Source: Allacma fusca
Taxonomy: Eukaryota > Arthropoda > Collembola > Symphypleona > Sminthuridae
Direction: 5' to 3'
NCBI GenBank assembly: GCA_947179485.1
Contig: OX359246.1
Location: 18,166,001-18,230,000 of the forward strand
Length of the DNA stretch: 64,000 nucleotides
Part shown: positions 59,775 through 64,000 of the stretch, piece after piece
How positions within the stretch are numbered: position 1 is the first letter of the stretch
Layout of the letters: every line of letters starts with the position of its first letter
Program-made: the position numbers and the translations under genes
Notes under the pieces: model-generated
Told to the model about the DNA's origin: nothing
What the model saw: only the letters and a program-made list of their open reading frames with translations
Databases searched by the model: none

Positions 59775-60651
59775 GACTCTGCGGACAATAAAGCCAACCC
59801 CACTATGAAAGAAATTCTGACAAAAAAGGCTTCAAATAATGAAAATCAGTCTGTTTAATGAGATCTTGTTAATTAATGTGAGTCTTACCCTTACCCTCAC
59901 ACTAATTAACACCAAAAAACCACCTGAAAATCTGAAGAAGGAACCAAACTGTTGAGCTAATAATCAAGCGTGTGGACGCAATGCACGAAATGAAGAGAAT
60001 GACCGTTATGGATGTAATAGTGATACCATGCGGGATAGTGAGAAGTGAGATTTTAAGTCTTTAAATTTCGTGGACCAATGCATAGATGGAGACTAATACC
60101 ATGTAATATAGAGGACGAGTCCTGAAATATAATTGCAAATATTAAGACAAGTTTTCCTTATCAATAAAAAAGCGAATATTGAGCAAAAAATCGTTCTATA
60201 TAATTTCAAAGTCAAACTCAATGCAAATCACGACCGACGAAGCTTACAATAATTGCAACAGCGTCTGGAACCTGGAAGCATGTTCAAGATTTCTTTCTAA
60301 TCTGTGATATATTGTGTCTTCCAATGCATGACTTGTACATACATACATAAGTCGGCATTCCATACGATTGTTTGTATGAAATTATGAAATATTTGGCAAT
60401 AACCGCCAATCTTTTAATCGTGGCAGTGCTAGCTTTATGCGGTTAATACAAAGGTACGAGAAATAGCGAGTAGCAAAGCATGCTACTCCTACTCCTACTC
60501 TTTTTCTATGCTACGATTTATACCACTCCAATTCACGACTTTTTTGGCGCCTTCACTCCTACTCTTTACCTTGCTACTCTCCTGTGAGTGTGAGTAGGAG
60601 CGTGTTGAGTGCACTCGTCACTCGCGAGTAGCCTCCATGTATGTTACAAAC

Positions 60652-61197
60652 GGAAGTAATAGTAAATATTTATCAAAAGTTCCTTTGTAAGTACCAGTGT
60701 TTCAAACGTCACTTTCAATTATACATTCGCTAGTGCAATTGTCAGCAATGCCCAGCATACTATATCACGAAACGTAAATATTGTATTCTAAAACTTTGCG
60801 ATTTTGTTCACACTAAACCAATGCTACTACAAGGTCCCGTCGAGTAATGCCCTAATAAACAAAACTTTTCATATAACTTTTTTGATAGCCCAGAAATAAG
60901 TATCATGAAATACAATAACATAGGAAAACATTGAAGGGTAACATGCTATACCATCAAAGCTATTCATTTAATTTCAACATGTCATGTGACAAAACGTACG
61001 TGCAGGCAGGAGAAAGAACCTGTAGAATTAATGCTTTATTTATAGTGTACGAGCAATGCCAGTTAGCTGTCACAGTGTTAATAATGCTTCCAAAAATATT
61101 TCTCAGTTCAAACTAAAGTATTTCGGCATTCTTAATCCAAAATTACGCAGCGTATTCCCGATTGAAATCTTTATAGCTGTCTTTGGCCACGGGAATT
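60652..61197. repeat. IR upstream flank, unit 5
   Basis: This is the same region as 40970-41512. From about 60772 to the ATG it is base-for-base identical as far as I can read, whereas the 120 bp before that differ at about seven sites. A 61-codon open frame at 60931-61116 (also at 41246-41431) is conserved only because of this identity. It is not called as a gene. Confidence 0.6.
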
Positions 61198-62943
61198 ATG
61201 GCTAATGGGGTACGCGTATACCACGTTTATTTACTTTGTTGGATTTTTTGTTCTTCTAATCAATGTCAAATAAACGGTGTCGTTCAAATATATTCCAAAA
61301 TTCTAAAAACATACTTTGAAGCCACTCATTTGGCTGCCTCATTAGAGGCATTTAACAACCTTTGTCAAACACCATTAAAAATATCAACATTTCAAGAAGA
61401 TATTATACCAGGATTTGAGCTCTTGAAAAAAGATAATCTTCGATTCCTGAGAAATTTTCGAGTGAATTTTGCGTTTTACGGAACCGTCTCAAGCATAAAA
61501 CACGTATTTAAAAATCCGAAAGTAGTACAACTGGATCAAATGAGTTTCCAAGAAATCTGTGAAATCATTCAAACTCACAGTACAGATTTGACACTATTAT
61601 TTTTGATTAACTCGAAGCAAAAGCAGAACTCACAATCCAGGGTTAGCAAACCCAACGAAAATTTTGGAATGCCAATTTATAAAACGGACTCCCTCAGAAA
61701 TCGTCACATTCGAGTTGGTGTGTTCGATTTAAAGCCCCAATATTTCAATTATTATGGAAGGGAAATTGGCACAGCTTTCAACCTCGTTTCAACTGCATCT
61801 GCAAAATTCAACTTCACTTTTACTCTTTCCTTCCCTGCTCCGGCTGTTATTCAGCTTGAGGATGGTACATTGGGTGGGCTGGAGCATGAAATCATTAATG
61901 ATCGTATTGACGTAATGGTTCTTTACCCAGTTAGTTTTGTCCGAGCAGGGGGCGTTGATGCGAGTACATTTTTCTCGGTGGTGTCAGTAGTATTTATTAC
62001 ATCCCTTCCGGATGTACACAATGATTGGCGGGCAATCATTTATCCCTTAGAGCCCAGTACCTGGTTGGCAATCCTTGCTACTTCGATTATTGTAGGGATT
62101 TTAATGTTCACAAAAATCAAGGGTTCACCAGAAGTGAAAGACGAATTGTTCTTGGCAATCATAATTGTATTCAATTCTTTGATCGGACAAAGTTGCAAAA
62201 TTCCTAACTCACTTGGACACCTTGGTTTAATTTGGACAATTACGTGCATTCTGTTTAGCAACTATTATCAATCAAATTTACTCTCATATTTGACATATCC
62301 CACGGCTGAAGAAATTCCGACCAACTTTAAAGAGCTGGCAATACGAAAGGGTTTTCAAATACGTGTGCAAGATTTACCGGGAGGTGCAATGGAAGTTTAT
62401 TTTAACAAGAGTACAAACAAAGATTTGATCAATGTGAGAAATCGCTATAAACCTATTTCAGACTTGATTCAATGTGCTACGGATGCTGTCACGGTGAAGG
62501 AGCAAGTCTGTGTGGGCTGGGATTTCATTCTTGAAGGAATTATTCAAACAAATGCTACCATCAATGATCAACTCTGTTCTGTAATTCAGTCCAAAACCTC
62601 ACCTTTGTCATTCCTCGCTAACGCAATTCTGCAGAAACATTCTCCAATGCTCTCTGCTTTCAACGTGGTAATGGGATGGATGAGAGATACTGGTCATTAT
62701 TCCCATTGGCTGAAGGACACCCAAGCTTTGATTAAACTTGTGGGGAAACAGTGGATGAAGACTCAAAACGAAACCCAACTCTATGAAGATTTATTGACAA
62801 AATTTCAGGACTCGAATTCTCTGAAAGTTAAACCCTTTGGGCTAAGTAACTTGACTGCAGGATTTGGTGTTGTTGTAACTGGCGCTTTATTTTCCGTGGT
62901 TATCTTTGCTGCGGAAATAAGAAAACCGTTTAGCAGTAATTAG
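61198..62943 (+). CDS. Divergent ionotropic receptor (IR) chemoreceptor, unit 5
   Basis: This single-exon gene of 581 residues is the paralogue of the gene at 41513. The first about 365 residues (signal peptide, N-terminal domain, S1, M1, pore loop, M3) differ at one position only (HIRVGVF against HIQVGVF). From LTYPTA onward the S2 lobe and M4 differ at roughly two dozen residues, for example AEEI/AKEI, QLCSVIQ/QFYSVIQ and FGVVVTGALFSVVIFAAEIR. The C-terminus is shorter, ending KPFSSN. Divergence concentrated in S2 could alter ligand binding; the shared 5' part suggests a gene-conversion tract. The membrane plan is as in the unit 4 gene. It lies downstream of the hAT/DIRS nest. Confidence 0.85.
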   Translation: MANGVRVYHVYLLCWIFCSSNQCQINGVVQIYSKILKTYFEATHLAASLEAFNNLCQTPLKISTFQEDIIPGFELLKKDNLRFLRNFRVNFAFYGTVSSIKHVFKNPKVVQLDQMSFQEICEIIQTHSTDLTLLFLINSKQKQNSQSRVSKPNENFGMPIYKTDSLRNRHIRVGVFDLKPQYFNYYGREIGTAFNLVSTASAKFNFTFTLSFPAPAVIQLEDGTLGGLEHEIINDRIDVMVLYPVSFVRAGGVDASTFFSVVSVVFITSLPDVHNDWRAIIYPLEPSTWLAILATSIIVGILMFTKIKGSPEVKDELFLAIIIVFNSLIGQSCKIPNSLGHLGLIWTITCILFSNYYQSNLLSYLTYPTAEEIPTNFKELAIRKGFQIRVQDLPGGAMEVYFNKSTNKDLINVRNRYKPISDLIQCATDAVTVKEQVCVGWDFILEGIIQTNATINDQLCSVIQSKTSPLSFLANAILQKHSPMLSAFNVVMGWMRDTGHYSHWLKDTQALIKLVGKQWMKTQNETQLYEDLLTKFQDSNSLKVKPFGLSNLTAGFGVVVTGALFSVVIFAAEIRKPFSSN

Positions 62944-64000
62944 CACCAGTAGCAGGAAATGAGCCGTTTGAGTGAAGCCATAGTTATTAGCTTCCTGCAA
63001 CGTGTGGTGAATATGCTTTCGGAAAAAATATTGTCCTAATATCATCCACTGTAAGTTTATCTCCAGCAAAATTCGACCCACATGTTAAGAGTAAAGTATT
63101 GGTAGGAATCCGTAAATCTTTATTTTTATCCATGACAAAATATTATATATACAATAAGGCCCTATAGATTCCGTTGCGGTTCAAAAAAATGCAGCTAGAC
63201 GTCATAACTGAATGAATGAACGCATCCTAATTATACTATGTGCATTGTGGAGTTACCAAATGCAAGTTGGAAATGCTAATATTTTAAAGAATGTTCGCTG
63301 AGGACTGCCGTCATTAAATTTGTATCCGATTATGTTCTGCAGCAGGAATACATCAAACTGCTAGCAACACAACTTCCGTTTGAGCAAGACTTAAAATGAA
63401 CCGATCAATAGTTCCGGTGGATAAGAATATTAATTATTATACTTTATTATTATATTTTATTTTTATTAATATTACATTATAATTACTGCAAGCAGAGAAG
63501 TTTCAAAAAACATTTTGTAAATATAAATTTTTAACAGAATATTAGGTTGCGACACAGGTGTGCCTACTGACATTGTATTCATGAAGTAGAGGAAATCATT
63601 GCAACGTTATAAATTCTTCAGCAGCTGAATTAAATGCCCATGCACGCAAAAACGGAATGGAAGTTCCATTGTGACGAAGGAGTGACTATAAAGCAATAAT
63701 TATTATTGACCAAATAGTATTCCTATTTTTAAGTATGATGGAGAAAAACCCGCTGGAATATTAAATAATTACAATCAAGATCAAACGGTATAGAGTCGGA
63801 TTTGACCTTCAGACTTCTGACGATCCGTCATTTTGATGTTAGCCCTAATGTTTCGTATTTGGTACGTCTGCTCTCCATCCTTAGCCTATACAGAATACAA
63901 AATGCCCAAATTTTTAAGATCATACAAATTATTATACAGGAAAAAATAGCAAATCAACTACAGAGATTCCTAATAAATCTTTCTTAGACGTAAAAATCAT
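62944..64000. repeat. Blocks gamma, delta and epsilon, unit 5, to window end
   Basis: 62944-63140 is the IR 3' flank, 63150-63480 delta, and 63500-64000 epsilon ('cttcagacttctgacgatcc'). By synteny a fifth coiled-coil gene on the - strand should begin within about the next hundred bases. Confidence 0.55.

Larger units (their letters stand above)
55346..60136 (-). mobile_element. DIRS-1-like tyrosine-recombinase retrotransposon, degenerate
   Basis: Inverted terminal repeats of about 130 bp lie at 55398-55528 and 59998-60131. An internal complementary region at 55591-55705 consists of the complement of the left extremity (55346-55418) followed by the complement of the right extremity (60098-60136), the hallmark of DIRS-1 elements that replicate through a circle. 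Gene order on the - strand is gag-like, RT-RNase H, tyrosine recombinase. No integrase and no LTR of the gypsy type was seen. At least two frameshifts and two premature stops make it inactive. It is inserted inside a hAT-like MITE. Confidence 0.85.
55153..60643. mobile_element. hAT-like MITE with ACTCCTACTC arrays, split by a DIRS element, TSD TTACAAAC
   Basis: Ends are CATAGATGTAGG and CCTCCATGTATG. Perfect TSDs TTACAAAC lie at 55145-55152 and 60644-60651. The empty site is present in unit 4 near 40960-40970 ('ggttacaaacggaagtaata'). Arrays of CACTCCTACTC/GAGTAGGAGT occupy both ends (55165-55330 and 60480-60635). Without the inserted DIRS the element is about 0.7 kb. Confidence 0.85.

Noticed and set aside
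1-64000. Search for CRISPR arrays, rRNA, tRNA and bacterial operons
   Set aside because: Direct repeats here are minisatellites or TIR arrays without spacer regularity. No cloverleaf or rRNA core was recognised by eye, and gene structure is eukaryotic.

Overview
The window looks like nuclear DNA from a small arthropod, most likely a hexapod. It is AT-rich, has GT-AG introns of about 95-175 bp, intron-less ionotropic-receptor (IR) genes, DUF4806/Tnp2-type DNA transposons, a DIRS-1-like retrotransposon and many hAT-type non-autonomous elements. A springtail-like host is only a guess. No rRNA, tRNA, CRISPR or prokaryotic operon signal was recognised.

The backbone is a decayed tandem segmental duplication of about five units. 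Each unit reads along the + strand as: repeat block alpha; an IR chemoreceptor gene (+); its 3' flank (gamma); blocks delta and epsilon; a multi-exon coiled-coil gene (-); non-coding block eta. Unit 1 (1-18.4 kb) keeps the coiled-coil gene but only the last 26 IR codons. Unit 2 (18.4-24.5 kb) has lost the IR body and half of the coiled-coil gene. Unit 3 (24.5-39.9 kb) has lost the IR body but carries the best coiled-coil gene (482 codons, six exons, all splice phases consistent). Unit 4 (39.9-52.2 kb) has an intact IR gene and a coiled-coil gene broken by a transposon. Unit 5 (52.2 kb to the end) has a second intact IR gene and runs off the window. The two IR genes are almost identical over their upstream flank and first two thirds, and visibly diverged afterwards, which suggests gene conversion.

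Mobile DNA has been poured into this backbone. Reading terminal inverted repeats and target-site duplications (TSDs) by eye gives at least twelve hAT-like elements with 8-bp TSDs, one PIF/Harbinger-like element (TAA TSD), one pogo/Tc1-like MITE (TA), a Tc1 transposase relic, two related DNA transposons with a Tnp2-like transposase plus a DUF4806 gene (one delimited to the base by 13-bp TIRs and a TA TSD), and a degenerate DIRS element that retains its diagnostic internal complementary region.

The most unusual pattern is that most hAT-like elements are filled with inverted arrays of one short motif, different in each family (for example CAGGTA, GGGCATTTT, GCCCG, CAGTC, TAGTCAAG, GAATTGAATC, ACTCCT). 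The second is a conserved initiation codon of the coiled-coil family that is split by an intron (AT|G). Coordinates of elements with a stated TSD are base-exact by eye; boundaries of segmental blocks are approximate.
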